From the NCBI RefSeq assembly GCF_007747655.1, contig NZ_CP036274.1, positions 5,022,001 to 5,086,000 of the forward strand: 64,000 nucleotides of DNA, written 5' to 3'. The notes under the pieces are model-generated. The model saw only the letters and a program-made list of their open reading frames with translations, ran no database searches and was not told the DNA's origin. Positions 57,201 through 64,000 of this stretch are shown piece after piece (the first letter of the stretch is position 1; every line of letters begins with the position of its first letter). Made by a program: the position numbers and the translations under genes. The DNA comes from Anatilimnocola aggregata. GTDB lineage: Bacteria > Planctomycetota > Planctomycetia > Pirellulales > Pirellulaceae.

Positions 57201-60200
57201 GCAGCAATAACACCATCATTGCGCTTACCAATGGCAACTACGTGGTCAGTAGCCAGTTCTGGGACAACGGCGCGAACAGCAATGCCGGCGCCGTCACGTG
57301 GGGCAATGGCCTGACGGGAATTTCGGGGGCGGTGACTTCCGCCAATAGCCTGGTCGGCAGTCAGACCCAAGATGAAGTAGGCATCAACGGCGTGACGGCA
57401 CTGACCAATGGCAACTACGTGGTCAATAGCCAAAATTGGAACAATGGCGCAATCGTCGATGCCGGGGCCGTCACCTGGGGAGACGGCTTCAAGGGGATCA
57501 CGGGGATCGTCACCTCTGCCAATAGCCTGGTCGGCACGACAGCCAACGATCGGCTCGGTGGTGGCTCCACCGACGTAACGGCCCTCGCCAATGGCAACTA
57601 CGTGGTAAGTAGCGATAGCTGGGACAATGGCGGAATCGTCGATGCCGGCGCCGTCACGTGGGGCAATGGCTTCACGGGAATCGTGGGGGCCGTCACTTCC
57701 GCCAATAGCCTCGTTGGCACTCACACTAGCGATCGAGTCGGCATCGACGACGTGACGGCGCTGACCAATGGCAACTATGTGGTCAGTAGCCATCTCTGGG
57801 ACAACGGCGCAATCGCAGATGCCGGGGCCGTCACGTGGGGCAATGGCCTGAGGGGAGTCGTGGGGGCGGTGACTTCCGCCAATAGCCTCGTCGGCAGCCA
57901 AGCCGGCGATCAAGTCGGCAGCCAAAGTGTGTATGTGCTGACCAACAGCAACTACGTAGTACGTAGTCTGAGTTGGAACAACGGCGCGATCGCCGATGCC
58001 GGGGCCGTCACTTGGGGCAATGGCTTCAGGGGGATATCAGGTACCGTTTCGACCGCCAATAGCCTCGTCGGCAGTCATTCTAGCGATAACGTCGGTAGCT
58101 TCGGCGTGGCGGTGCTCGCCAATGGCAACTATGTGGTCAGTAGTCATACTTGGGACAATGGTTCAACTGTAGATGCCGGAGCCGCCACCTGGGGCAATGG
58201 CCTCTCGGGAATCGTGGGAAACGTTACATCCGCCAATAGCCTCGTCGGCACCCAGGCCAATGATCAAGTCGGCCAAGGAGCGACGGCGCTCGCCAATGGC
58301 AACTACGTAGTACGTAGTCTGAGTTGGAACAACGGCGCGACCGTCGATGCCGGGGCCGCCACCTGGGGCAATGGCCTCACGGGAATTGTGGGGGCCGTCA
58401 CTTCCGCCAATAGCCTCGTCGGCACGACAGCCTCTGATTTTGTCGGCTCAAACGGCATCACGGCGCTGACCAACGGCAACTACGTGGTTCTTAGTCAGAA
58501 CTGGGATAACGGCGCGATCACCAATGCCGGGGCCGCCACCTGGGGGAGCGGTGTCACGGGGATCGCGGGGGTCGTCACCTCCGCCAACAGCCTCGTCGGC
58601 AGCCAAACAGGCGATGTAGTTGGCTCAAGCGGCGCGACGGCGTTGACCAACGGCAATTACGTGGTTCGTAGTCCGGGCTGGGACAACGTCGCAATCAACA
58701 ATGCCGGGGCTGTCACCTGGGGGAGTGGTGTCACGGGGGTCACGGGGATCGTCACCTCCGCCAACAGCGCGATCGGAACATCTGCCTTTACCAACCTCTC
58801 CGGCATTGTCGTGGACAATGTCAACACCTCGTTTTTCGGCCGGTTTCTGACGGAGGGAGGGGGTCGAGTTCGGGTGGGATCGCAAGTCACCGGCTTCGCG
58901 CCCCCCTACTCGGCTCTGGTCTCCATTGTGAATGACGGCGACGCTGCGGAAGCTGCCACGCCCACGAATGGCAAGTTCAAAGTGGAACTAACCGCAGCCA
59001 GCACCACCGACACGATTGTCAGCTACACCGTGCAGGTCGCGAGCACGGCGACGGACGGAACGGGAACGGGCGACTACGAAACGCTGACCGGCTCGGTCAA
59101 GATTTTCGCCGGCGACCTGTCGGCCGACATCGATGTGCTCGTGCATGACGACTCCCTCGTCGAACTGGCCGAATCGGTCATCGTGAAGATCACCGGCACC
59201 GACAACGCCAACATCACGGTCGATACCGGTGCTGACGAAGCGACGGTGACGATCACCAACGACGACTCGGCGGTGGTCAGCCTCGGCAGCCCGACGATCA
59301 CCGAAGGGGGACAGCTGGCGTTCAGCGTGACGATCAACAACCCGGTGGACGTGGCGGTGACGGCCAACCGCAGCACGGCCGACGGCCTGACGAACCCGGC
59401 CACGACGGCCGACAGCGACTACTCGCCCCTGACCAGCACGAGCGTGCAGCTGTTCGCAGCCGGCTCCACGGCGGCCTTCACGATCAACGTCGATACCGGC
59501 CCCGACAGCAAGGTGGAACTGGACGAGCAGGTCCGGCTGATTCTGGATACCTTGAGCGTGGGAGGACGACTCGTCACGTTCGACGGTGCTGGGGCCACCC
59601 TGACCGGCGTGGGGACGATCACCAACGACGACTCGGCGTTCACTTTCACTTCGCCGGCCGCAGTCAATGCCGCCGAGAATCAAACGGCCGTCACCACGGT
59701 GGTTGCCTCAGACGCTGACCTCCCTGAGCAGACCGTGACCTACACGATCACGGGTGGCGCCGATGCAGGGAAGTTCAGCCTGACGAGTGGCGGTGTGCTG
59801 ACCTTCCAGGCCGCACCGAACTTCGAACTGCCAACCGATGCTGGTGCCAACAACGTCTACGAGGTCGAGGTCACGGCCAACGACGGCAACGGTGGGCTCA
59901 CGATCCAGACGATCAGTGTGACGGTAACCGACGTCAACGACGTGCCGGTCTTCACCTCACTTGCCACGGCTAGTGTGCCGGAGAACCAAACGGCCGTCAT
60001 CACGGTCGCCGCCAGCGATGCGGACCTGCCAGCTCAAACGGTGACCTACACAATCACCGGTGGCGCCGATGCCGGGAAGTTCAGCCTCACCATGGGTGGC
60101 GTGCTGACCTTCCAGACAGCGCCAAACTTCGAATTGCCTACAGACAGTGGTGCCAACAACGTCTACGAGGTCGAGGTTACCGCCAATGATGGCAACGGTG

Positions 60201-63200
60201 GACTCACGATCCAGTCGATCAGTGTCTCGGTGACCGACGTCAACGACGTGCCGGTCTTCACGTCACTCGCCACGGCCAGTGCCGCCGAGAATCAAACTGC
60301 CGTCACCACGGTCGTTGCCAGCGATGCAGACCTGCCCGCTCAAACCGTCACCTACACAATCACCGGTGGGGCCGATGCAGCGAAGTTCAGCCTCACCACG
60401 GGTGGTGTGCTAACCTTCCAGACCGCACCGAACTTCGAACTGCCGACTGACGTTGGCACCAACAACGTCTACGAGGTCGAGGTCACGGCCAACGACGGCA
60501 ACGGTGGACTCACGATCCAGACGATCAGTGTCACGGTGACCGACGTCAACGATGCGCCGCTCTTTACTTCGTCGGCCACGGTCAGCGTGCCGGAAAATCA
60601 GACAGCTGTCACCACGGTGGTGGCCAGCGATGCGGACCTGCCCGCTCAAACCGTCACCTACACAATCACCGGTGGGGCCGATGCAGGGAAGTTCAGCCTG
60701 ACGAGTGGCGGTGTGCTGACCTTCCAGGCCGCACCGAACTTCGAACTGCCAACCGATGCTGGTGCCAACAACGTTTACGAGGTGCAGGTCACCGCCAACG
60801 ACGGCAACGGTGGGCTCACGATCCAGACGATCAGTGTGACGGTAACCGACGTCAACGACGTGCCGGTCTTCACCTCACTTGCCACGGCTAGTGTGCCGGA
60901 GAACCAAACGGCCGTCATCACGGTCGCCGCCAGCGATGCAGACCTGCCCGCTCAAACCGTCACCTACACAATCACCGGTGGGGCCGATGCAGCGAAGTTC
61001 AGCCTCACCACGGGTGGTGTGCTAACCTTCCAGACCGCGCCGAACTTCGAACTGCCAACCGATGCTGGTACCAACAACGTCTACGAGGTCGAGGTCACGG
61101 CCAACGACGGCAACGGTGGGCTCACGATCCAGACGATCAGTGTCTCGGTGACCGACGTCAACGACGCACCGGTCTTCACTTCACTCGCCACGGCCAGTGC
61201 CGCCGAGAATCAAACTGCCGTCATCACGGTCGCCGCCAGCGATGCGGACCTGCCAGCTCAAACGGTGACCTACACGATCACCGGTGGGGCCGATGCAGCG
61301 AAGTTCAGCCTCACCACGGGTGGTGTGCTAACCTTCCAGACCGCACCGAACTTCGAACTGCCAACCGATGCTGGTACCAACAACGTCTACGAGGTCGAGG
61401 TCACGGCCAACGACGGCAACGGTGGGCTCACGATCCAGACGATCAGTGTCTCGGTGACCGACGTCAACGACGCACCGGTCTTCACTTCACTCGCCACGGC
61501 CAGTGCCGCCGAGAATCAAACTGCCGTCACCACGGTCGTTGCCAGCGATGCAGACCTGCCCGCTCAAACGGTCACCTACACAATCACCGGTGGGGCCGAT
61601 GCAGGGAAGTTCAGCCTCACCACGGGTGGTGTGCTAACCTTCCAGACCGCGCCGAACTTCGAACTGCCAACCGATGCTGGTACCAACAACGTCTACGAGG
61701 TCGAGGTCACGGCCAACGACGGCAACGGTGGACTCACGATCCAGACGATCAGTGTCTCGGTGACCGACGTCAACGACGCACCGGTCTTCACTTCACTCGC
61801 CACGGCCAGTGCCGCCGAGAATCAAACTGCCGTCACCACGGTCGTTGCCAGCGATGCAGACCTGCCCGCTCAAACGGTCACCTACACAATCACCGGTGGG
61901 GCCGATGCAGGGAAGTTCAGCCTCACCACGGGTGGTGTGCTAACCTTCCAGACCGCGCCGAACTTCGAACTGCCAACCGATGCTGGTACCAACAACGTCT
62001 ACGAGGTCGAGGTCACGGCCAACGACGGCAACGGTGGACTCACGATCCAGACGATCAGTGTCTCGGTGACCGACGTCAACGACGCACCGGTCTTCACTTC
62101 ACTCGCCACGGCCAGTGCCGCCGAGAATCAAACTGCCGTCACCACGGTCGTTGCCAGCGATGCAGACCTGCCCGCTCAAACCGTCACCTACACAATCACC
62201 GGTGGGGCCGATGCAGGGAAGTTCAGCCTGACGAGTGGCGGTGTGCTGACCTTCCAGGCCGCACCGAACTTCGAACTGCCAACCGATGCTGGTGCCAACA
62301 ACGTTTACGAGGTGCAGGTCACCGCCAACGACGGCAACGGTGGGCTCACGATCCAGACGATCAGTGTGACGGTAACCGACGTCAACGACGTGCCGGTCTT
62401 CACCTCACTTGCCACGGCTAGTGTGCCGGAGAACCAAACGGCCGTCATCACGGTCGCCGCCAGCGATGCAGACCTGCCCGCTCAAACCGTCACCTACACA
62501 ATCACCGGTGGGGCCGATGCAGCGAAGTTCAGCCTCACCACGGGTGGTGTGCTAACCTTCCAGACCGCACCGAACTTCGAACTGCCGACTGACGTTGGCA
62601 CCAACAACGTCTACGAGGTCGAGGTCACGGCCAACGACGGCAACGGTGGACTCACGATCCAGACGATCAGTGTCACGGTGACCGACGTCAACGATGCGCC
62701 GCTCTTTACTTCGTCGGCCACGGTCAGCGTGCCGGAAAATCAGACAGCTGTCACCACGGTGGTGGCCAGCGATGCGGACCTGCCCGCTCAAACCGTCACC
62801 TACACAATCACCGGTGGGGCCGATGCAGGGAAGTTCAGCCTGACGAGTGGCGGTGTGCTGACCTTCCAGGCCGCACCGAACTTCGAACTGCCAACCGATG
62901 CTGGTGCCAACAACGTTTACGAGGTGCAGGTCACCGCCAACGACGGCAACGGTGGGCTCACGATCCAGACGATCAGTGTGACGGTAACCGACGTCAACGA
63001 CGTGCCGGTCTTCACCTCACTTGCCACGGCTAGTGTGCCGGAGAACCAAACGGCCGTCATCACGGTCGCCGCCAGCGATGCAGACCTGCCCGCTCAAACC
63101 GTCACCTACACAATCACCGGTGGGGCCGATGCAGCGAAGTTCAGCCTCACCACGGGTGGTGTGCTAACCTTCCAGACCGCGCCGAACTTCGAACTGCCAA

Positions 63201-64000
63201 CCGATGCTGGTACCAACAACGTCTACGAGGTCGAGGTCACGGCCAACGACGGCAACGGTGGGCTCACGATCCAGACGATCAGTGTCTCGGTGACCGACGT
63301 CAACGACGTGCCGGTCTTCACCTCACTTGCCACGGCTAGTGTGCCGGAGAACCAAACGGCCGTCATCACGGTCGCCGCCAGCGATGCGGACCTGCCAGCT
63401 CAAACGGTGACCTACACAATCACCGGTGGCGCCGATGCCGGGAAGTTCAGCCTCACCATGGGTGGCGTGCTGACCTTCCAGACAGCGCCAAACTTCGAAT
63501 TGCCTACAGACAGTGGTGCCAACAACGTCTACGAGGTCGAGGTTACCGCCAATGATGGCAACGGTGGACTCACGATCCAGTCGATCAGTGTCTCGGTGAC
63601 CGACGTCAACGACGTGCCGGTCTTCACGTCACTCGCCACGGCCAGTGCCGCCGAGAATCAACAGGCTGTCACCACGGTCGCCGCCAGCGACGCCGACCTT
63701 CCCGCTCAAACTGTCACCTACACGATTACCGGTGGTGCCGATGCCGGGAAGTTCAGCCTCACCACGGGTGGCGTGCTGACCTTCCAGGCAGCACCGAACT
63801 TCGAACTGCCGACCGATGCTGGTGCCAACAACGTCTACGAGGTCCAGGTCACGGCCAACGACGGCAACGGTGGACTAACGATCCAGACGATCAGCGTGAC
63901 TGTGACCGACGTCAACGATGCGCCGGTCTTCACCTCACTCGCCACGGCCAGTGTGCCGGAGAACCAAACGGCCGTCACCACAGTAGTTGCCAGCGATGCC
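54227..64000 (+). CDS. giant secreted repeat protein: LEPR motif, short repeats, Calx-beta, cadherin-like array (partial)
   Basis: Open for about 3258 codons and continuing past the window. An ATG lies at 54227 and a second in-frame at 54239. A basic N-terminus leads to FLEPLEDRRVLAANF, the planctomycete LEPR-type motif. Then come two homologous blocks (about residues 47-800 and 804-1560). Each opens with EFIDPxPxPGNxFGxSVVTL...GNVVITSPxDDAGG, a FG-GAP/beta-propeller-like phrase. Each continues with about 11 repeats of 57-61 residues built on GAVTWGNGxTG...ANSLVGSxxxDxVG...LTNGNYVV...WDNGA. Two Calx-beta domains follow (about 1560-1800, each ending in TNDDS). Cadherin-like domains of 102 residues then run to the edge, with DVNDxPVFTS and ASDADLP calcium-type motifs. 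Predicted extracellular adhesin. The frame was checked at several points, with no stop seen. Confidence 0.85.
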   Translation, partial: MIRLMLDRTKWLWNRFFSRKQSISKSASPSRRRRAFLEPLEDRRVLAANFAEFIDPKPSPGNQFGQSVVTLITGNVVITSPRDDAGGTDAGAVYLFNGSTGALISTLLGSHANDQVGSQGVAELANGNFVVHSPNWDNGAIVNAGAVTWGNGVTGISGNVSSTNSLVGSTASDQVGNVSIRALTNGNYVVQSPFWNNGAANDAGAVTWGNGLTGIVGAITSANSLVGSQGGDRVSSATVLTNGNYVVSSPSWDNGATADVGAVIWGNGLTGTVGTVSAANSLVGTQASDRVSSNGVTALANGNYVVASDEWNNGATADAGAVTWGNGSTGIVGAVSSANSLVGTHASDQIGSDFIVELTNGNYVVRSPNWDNGAIADAGAVTWGNGLTGTVGAVTTANSLVGSKASDQVGSSSVMALTNGNYVVASFNWDNGTTVDAGAVTWGNGLTGIVGAVTAANSLVGTKANDFVGVGGITALVNGNYVVSSSSWDNGTTVDAGAVTWGNGNTGIVGAVTAANSLVGTKANDQIGSSVNAVTALTNGNYVVRSPNWDNGATADAGAVTWGNGNTGTVGAVTTANSLVGTQANDRVGSISVTALSNGNYVVSSSSWKNGAISNAGAVTWGNGSMGTVGAVTTANSLVGSQTSDSVGHDGVTALASGSYVVRSTFWNNGATADAGAVTWGNGLEGIVGAVTSANSLVGSQTSDQVGSGGITALANGNYIVRTQNWDNGTVANAGAVTWGNGVLGVSGVISVANSAIGDATSTSLTIPATDDVNDTFFGRFAVAGGDRIRVGSQSSGFSPAATFTEFIDPNPAPGNGFGTSVVTLATGNVVITSPNDDAGGANAGAVYLFNGSTGALISTLLGSHTNDQIGNGGITALATGNFVVRSQFWDNGAITNAGAVTWGSGVTGISGTVSSANSLVGSQTSDQIGNGGVVALTNGNYVVSSYAWDNGAIADVGAATWGSGVTGISGVVSAANSLVGTQASDIVGDTGSNNTIIALTNGNYVVSSQFWDNGANSNAGAVTWGNGLTGISGAVTSANSLVGSQTQDEVGINGVTALTNGNYVVNSQNWNNGAIVDAGAVTWGDGFKGITGIVTSANSLVGTTANDRLGGGSTDVTALANGNYVVSSDSWDNGGIVDAGAVTWGNGFTGIVGAVTSANSLVGTHTSDRVGIDDVTALTNGNYVVSSHLWDNGAIADAGAVTWGNGLRGVVGAVTSANSLVGSQAGDQVGSQSVYVLTNSNYVVRSLSWNNGAIADAGAVTWGNGFRGISGTVSTANSLVGSHSSDNVGSFGVAVLANGNYVVSSHTWDNGSTVDAGAATWGNGLSGIVGNVTSANSLVGTQANDQVGQGATALANGNYVVRSLSWNNGATVDAGAATWGNGLTGIVGAVTSANSLVGTTASDFVGSNGITALTNGNYVVLSQNWDNGAITNAGAATWGSGVTGIAGVVTSANSLVGSQTGDVVGSSGATALTNGNYVVRSPGWDNVAINNAGAVTWGSGVTGVTGIVTSANSAIGTSAFTNLSGIVVDNVNTSFFGRFLTEGGGRVRVGSQVTGFAPPYSALVSIVNDGDAAEAATPTNGKFKVELTAASTTDTIVSYTVQVASTATDGTGTGDYETLTGSVKIFAGDLSADIDVLVHDDSLVELAESVIVKITGTDNANITVDTGADEATVTITNDDSAVVSLGSPTITEGGQLAFSVTINNPVDVAVTANRSTADGLTNPATTADSDYSPLTSTSVQLFAAGSTAAFTINVDTGPDSKVELDEQVRLILDTLSVGGRLVTFDGAGATLTGVGTITNDDSAFTFTSPAAVNAAENQTAVTTVVASDADLPEQTVTYTITGGADAGKFSLTSGGVLTFQAAPNFELPTDAGANNVYEVEVTANDGNGGLTIQTISVTVTDVNDVPVFTSLATASVPENQTAVITVAASDADLPAQTVTYTITGGADAGKFSLTMGGVLTFQTAPNFELPTDSGANNVYEVEVTANDGNGGLTIQSISVSVTDVNDVPVFTSLATASAAENQTAVTTVVASDADLPAQTVTYTITGGADAAKFSLTTGGVLTFQTAPNFELPTDVGTNNVYEVEVTANDGNGGLTIQTISVTVTDVNDAPLFTSSATVSVPENQTAVTTVVASDADLPAQTVTYTITGGADAGKFSLTSGGVLTFQAAPNFELPTDAGANNVYEVQVTANDGNGGLTIQTISVTVTDVNDVPVFTSLATASVPENQTAVITVAASDADLPAQTVTYTITGGADAAKFSLTTGGVLTFQTAPNFELPTDAGTNNVYEVEVTANDGNGGLTIQTISVSVTDVNDAPVFTSLATASAAENQTAVITVAASDADLPAQTVTYTITGGADAAKFSLTTGGVLTFQTAPNFELPTDAGTNNVYEVEVTANDGNGGLTIQTISVSVTDVNDAPVFTSLATASAAENQTAVTTVVASDADLPAQTVTYTITGGADAGKFSLTTGGVLTFQTAPNFELPTDAGTNNVYEVEVTANDGNGGLTIQTISVSVTDVNDAPVFTSLATASAAENQTAVTTVVASDADLPAQTVTYTITGGADAGKFSLTTGGVLTFQTAPNFELPTDAGTNNVYEVEVTANDGNGGLTIQTISVSVTDVNDAPVFTSLATASAAENQTAVTTVVASDADLPAQTVTYTITGGADAGKFSLTSGGVLTFQAAPNFELPTDAGANNVYEVQVTANDGNGGLTIQTISVTVTDVNDVPVFTSLATASVPENQTAVITVAASDADLPAQTVTYTITGGADAAKFSLTTGGVLTFQTAPNFELPTDVGTNNVYEVEVTANDGNGGLTIQTISVTVTDVNDAPLFTSSATVSVPENQTAVTTVVASDADLPAQTVTYTITGGADAGKFSLTSGGVLTFQAAPNFELPTDAGANNVYEVQVTANDGNGGLTIQTISVTVTDVNDVPVFTSLATASVPENQTAVITVAASDADLPAQTVTYTITGGADAAKFSLTTGGVLTFQTAPNFELPTDAGTNNVYEVEVTANDGNGGLTIQTISVSVTDVNDVPVFTSLATASVPENQTAVITVAASDADLPAQTVTYTITGGADAGKFSLTMGGVLTFQTAPNFELPTDSGANNVYEVEVTANDGNGGLTIQSISVSVTDVNDVPVFTSLATASAAENQQAVTTVAASDADLPAQTVTYTITGGADAGKFSLTTGGVLTFQAAPNFELPTDAGANNVYEVQVTANDGNGGLTIQTISVTVTDVNDAPVFTSLATASVPENQTAVTTVVASDA
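54540..56500 (+). repeat. block 1 of about 177-bp coding repeats
   Basis: About 11 copies of a 171-180-bp unit; the GAVTWGNG-coding phrase recurs near 54656, 54833, 55004, 55181, 55358, 55535 and so on to about 56426. The protein repeat is 57-61 residues. Copies are similar but clearly diverged, unlike the cadherin array. Confidence 0.8.
56800..58780 (+). repeat. block 2 of about 177-bp coding repeats
   Basis: A second run of about 11 units after a repeated opening segment (about 56636-56790) that copies the one at 54366-54520. The two blocks are paralogous modules of about 750 residues, each closed by a similar VNxxFFGRF...RVGSQ segment (56540-56620 and 58815-58900). Confidence 0.8.
59636..64000 (+). 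repeat. cadherin-like array with exact 306-bp period
   Basis: The start of each unit (GTGCCGGTCTTCAC or close variants) falls at 59636, 59942, 60248, 60554, 60860, 61166, 61472, 61778, 62084, 62390, 62696, 63002, 63308, 63614 and 63920. This is 14 complete units and a partial one with no length variation. Neighbouring units at 61166-62084 are almost identical at DNA level, and larger segments recur 7 and 11 units apart. Confidence 0.92.

Noticed and set aside
55103-57925. several long minus-strand frames (up to 263 codons) with repeated sequence
   Set aside because: They mirror the coding repeats of the giant plus-strand gene; repetition arises from that gene.
59636-64000. regular direct repeats, considered as a CRISPR array
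   Set aside because: The 306-bp units are coding with a continuous frame and there are no short repeats with unique spacers.

Overview
The window looks like a chromosomal segment of a planctomycete, probably of the Pirellulales type. The basis is family content, not a database search: many secreted sulfatases, DUF1501/DUF1552 proteins next to haem-motif DUF1549/DUF1553 and DUF1592-type proteins, ECF sigma factors paired with membrane Ser/Thr kinases, and giant surface proteins that start with the planctomycete LEPR-type motif.

Layout. (1) 1-3316, minus strand: a type IV pilus / type II secretion inner-membrane operon (prepilin-like protein, PilM, PilN, a small membrane protein, PilO cut by the window edge). 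(2) 3593-6965: lexA (minus) divergent from an operon of ECF sigma factor, membrane anti-sigma factor and an exported Gly/Pro-rich protein. A perfect inverted repeat lies between them and is a candidate LexA operator. (3) 6966-11699: housekeeping or unknown genes, including a TatD/EboB-like hydrolase coupled to a methyltransferase and a membrane Ser/Thr kinase; an intergenic stretch carries two GTTCAAC inverted repeats. (4) 11760-18778, minus: one catabolic module (DUF1549/DUF1553, DUF1501, two sulfatases). (5) 19499-24240: a large PcRGLX/YetA-like (PL26-like) polysaccharide lyase candidate, and a sulfatase homologue that lacks the active-site Cys and is cut by an insertion sequence. (6) 24241-45263: two 2629-bp IS21-family copies in direct orientation bracket about 15.8 kb. 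Between them are an M48 peptidase, gluconokinase, two DUF1592/DUF1552 modules and two sulfatases. (7) 42054-46302: a collapsed prophage, with a tRNA-Leu 5' half, the N-terminus of a tyrosine recombinase, IS21, then the C-terminus of a phage terminase large subunit. (8) 46591-50798: an ECF sigma factor plus a giant TPR Ser/Thr kinase. (9) 50887-64000: two cell-surface proteins. The second runs off the window after about 3260 residues and consists of about 22 short repeats in two blocks, two Calx-beta domains and more than 14 cadherin-like repeats with an exact 306-bp period.

How the genes fit together: the secreted lyase, sulfatases and Tat-exported DUF1501/1552 proteins fit breakdown of sulfated polysaccharides, with gluconokinase possibly feeding a sugar acid into central metabolism. 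The pilus operon and the large surface proteins fit attachment to particles or other cells. I found no rRNA, complete tRNA, CRISPR array or plasmid origin. The most unusual items are the IS21-collapsed prophage, the Cys-less sulfatase homologue, the candidate LexA operator and the segmentally duplicated giant adhesin.
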